5,908 nucleotides of DNA from Phycisphaerae bacterium. GTDB lineage: Bacteria; Planctomycetota; Phycisphaerae; SM23-33. The notes under the pieces are model-generated. The model ran no database searches and had not been told where the DNA came from. It saw only the letters and a program-made list of their open reading frames with translations. A program made the position numbers and the translations under genes. Positions within the stretch are counted from its first letter, which is position 1; every line of letters begins with the position of its first letter. The stretch is taken from assembly GCA_030610965.1 (NCBI GenBank), contig JAUWQU010000280.1, positions 1 to 5,908 of the forward strand. Reading direction: 5' to 3'. Positions 4,835 to 5,908 of this stretch are shown here, in pieces.

Positions 4835-5740
4835 TCAGACCGTCGCTTCTTTCCACTGCTTTTCGAGCAAGCGGAACGACTTGGGAATCTCCACGTCGGC
4901 CTTGCCCTTGACGCTGCATTCCAGGCTGCAAAAGTCCTGGTAGCCGATCATCTTGAGCCCGCGGAAGCCGTCGACGAAGCTGCGCTCGTCCTGGCCCGGC
5001 AGCTTTCGCGTCCGGCTGGCCAGGTGAATGTGGTGCAGGTACTTCCCGGCCGACAGGAACGCGCCGCAGTCGCTCGTCTCTTCCTTGCACATGTGGTAGA
5101 AGTCGCCCATCATGGCGGCGCCGGGGTTGTTTACGTCGCGGCAGATGCTCGCCGCGTCGGCCAACTGGCGAAGGAAATACGCCTCGCCCCGGTTCAGCGG
5201 CTCCAGCATGAGCCGCGTGCCGGCTTTTCGGGCGACCTCGCCGATCTCCCCCAGCAGGTCCACCAGAACCTTCCGCGCCTCTTTGTGCGGCAGTTGGGGG
5301 TGGTTGTTGAACGCCGGGACAATGATGATGCCCGTCGAGCCGATTTCCCCGGCCGGGCCGCATAGGTCCTTGAGCCGCTGGGCGCCCGCCTTGCGTTTTT
5401 CCTCGTCGGGGTCGATGAGCTGGAAGTATCCGGCGCAGACCGCGCTGACGACGACGTCCGTGCCCTTGACGGCGTCCTTGATCTCGCCGACGCGATCCGG
5501 GACCTTCGAGGCCCCGGTGATCTCCACGCCCACGGCGCCCCATGACTGGAGCTTCTCGACCTTCTCGCGAAGGGTCTTGCCGGGCACGCGGCTTTCCTGG
5601 CTGGAGATTTTCAGAACCGCCGGCTTTTTCTCGGCCGGGGCCGGGGCTTCCTGTGCATCAGCCCGACTCGCGATTGCAGACACCCCCGCCACCATACCTG
5701 CGGCGGCCACTGACGACTTCAGGAACTCACGACGATCCAC
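4835..5740 (-). CDS. Tat-exported xylose-isomerase-like TIM-barrel protein (sugar isomerase/epimerase family, 301 aa)
   Basis: The fold family includes hydroxypyruvate isomerase, ketose 3-epimerases and AP endonuclease family 2; members use a divalent metal to isomerise or epimerise sugars. The protein starts (V)DRREFLKSSVAAAGMVAG, a Tat signal with RR at residues 3-4 and a likely cut after ADA (27-29). A low-complexity Ala/Pro/Glu linker (31-39) precedes the barrel. Likely metal ligands in family order are Glu180 (LEPLNR), Asp213 with His216 (GDFYHM), His239 (HHIHLAS) and Glu274 (SLEC). The frame extends to an ATG at 5857, but the GTG at 5740 is preferred: GAGGA (5748-5752) lies 7 nt before it and the Tat motif follows at once. 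It is the first gene of a minus-strand operon with two oxidoreductases. The exact substrate cannot be inferred. Confidence 0.93.
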   Translation of the reverse strand: MDRREFLKSSVAAAGMVAGVSAIASRADAQEAPAPAEKKPAVLKISSQESRVPGKTLREKVEKLQSWGAVGVEITGASKVPDRVGEIKDAVKGTDVVVSAVCAGYFQLIDPDEEKRKAGAQRLKDLCGPAGEIGSTGIIIVPAFNNHPQLPHKEARKVLVDLLGEIGEVARKAGTRLMLEPLNRGEAYFLRQLADAASICRDVNNPGAAMMGDFYHMCKEETSDCGAFLSAGKYLHHIHLASRTRKLPGQDERSFVDGFRGLKMIGYQDFCSLECSVKGKADVEIPKSFRLLEKQWKEATV

Positions 5741-5789
5741 GTTTCTGTCCTCGAAAAAAACCAAAGTACGCGCGAAAGCCCAACCATGT

Positions 5790-5795
5790 AGTATA
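5790..5795 (-). promoter_or_regulatory. Candidate -10 box for the three-gene operon
   Basis: The minus strand reads TATACT here, with a preceding T giving TTATACT. It lies in an AT-richer patch of the 168 nt upstream of the GTG start. Transcription would begin near 5783, leaving a leader of about 40 nt that holds the ribosome binding site. No recognisable -35 sits at 17-19 nt spacing (ACACCC, AACACC or CAACAC). Further upstream, at 5881-5892, is a 12-bp GC palindrome CGCCCGCGGGCG without a T tract, of unknown meaning. Confidence 0.3.
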
Positions 5796-5908
5796 ACCGC
5801 CCGCCGAGCCGCGGGTGTTGGACCGGAAAAATGTAACTTCTCCGCCCCACGTAGCACCAGCTAAATCCCCCCCGGCTTCGCGCCCGCGGGCGACCCCGCG
5901 ATCTTTCC

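Noticed and set aside
4785..5543. N-terminal extension of the middle oxidoreductase giving a 688-residue protein
   Set aside because: It lies entirely antiphase to the TIM-barrel gene on the same strand, has the Arg/Gly/Pro-rich composition of a shadow frame, and the Tat signal with a strong ribosome binding site marks 4784 as the start.
5741..5857. Extension of the TIM-barrel gene to an ATG at 5857
   Set aside because: The extra 39 residues show no family similarity and would bury the Tat signal. The GTG at 5740 has a well-spaced GAGGA, and the extension covers the candidate promoter.
5727..5908. Minus-strand frame open from the right edge to a TGA at 5727, with an FRSNTRGSAGGYTTWLGFRA stretch reminiscent of formylglycine-generating-enzyme C-termini
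   Set aside because: The resemblance is short, the RGGSW hallmark is not clear, the third-position composition is unlike neighbouring genes, and the frame runs through a probable promoter and ribosome binding site. Sequence beyond the right edge would settle it: a continuing FGE-sulfatase domain in this frame would overturn the rejection.

Overview
The window looks like a GC-rich bacterial chromosome segment, most likely from the Planctomycetota (perhaps a Phycisphaerae-like lineage). This is an inference. It rests on Tat-signal-bearing Gfo/Idh/MocA oxidoreductases paired with a xylose-isomerase-like TIM-barrel protein, on heptanucleotide repeat arrays between genes, and on a relic of a four-helix-bundle (23S rRNA intervening-sequence type) gene. 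No rRNA, tRNA, CRISPR array or transposase was seen.

Layout, left to right. Positions 1-1339 (minus strand) hold the first 446 codons of carB, the carbamoyl-phosphate synthase large subunit, cut by the left edge. Positions 1340-2077 are a 738-nt stretch without an intact gene, but they are far from empty. They contain three arrays of 7-bp repeats (1550-1577, 1629-1705, 1836-1856), an 18-bp perfect inverted repeat spanning 1562-1858, a truncated and frameshifted four-helix-bundle gene inside that inverted repeat (about 1747-1843, plus strand), a dyad carrying a TATAAT box (1858-1887), and two hairpins (2000-2039 and 2037-2062). The second hairpin has a T tract and reads as a plus-strand intrinsic terminator. 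Together, the box and terminator outline a possible plus-strand transcript of about 170 nt.

Positions 2078-5740 (minus strand) are a compact three-gene operon with gaps of 50 and 55 nt. In order of transcription it has a GTG-started, Tat-exported TIM-barrel sugar isomerase/epimerase-like protein (4835-5740), a Tat-exported Gfo/Idh/MocA oxidoreductase (3477-4784), and a second, paralogous Gfo/Idh/MocA oxidoreductase whose signal region lacks the twin arginines (2078-3421). A -10-like box sits at 5790-5795, upstream of the first gene.

How the genes work together: the operon suggests an oxidation plus isomerisation/epimerisation route for a sugar or glycoside, partly outside the cytoplasm. Its substrate cannot be read from the sequence. 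carB belongs to pyrimidine and arginine synthesis and is probably functionally unrelated. The most unusual material is the repeat-rich region 1550-2062.
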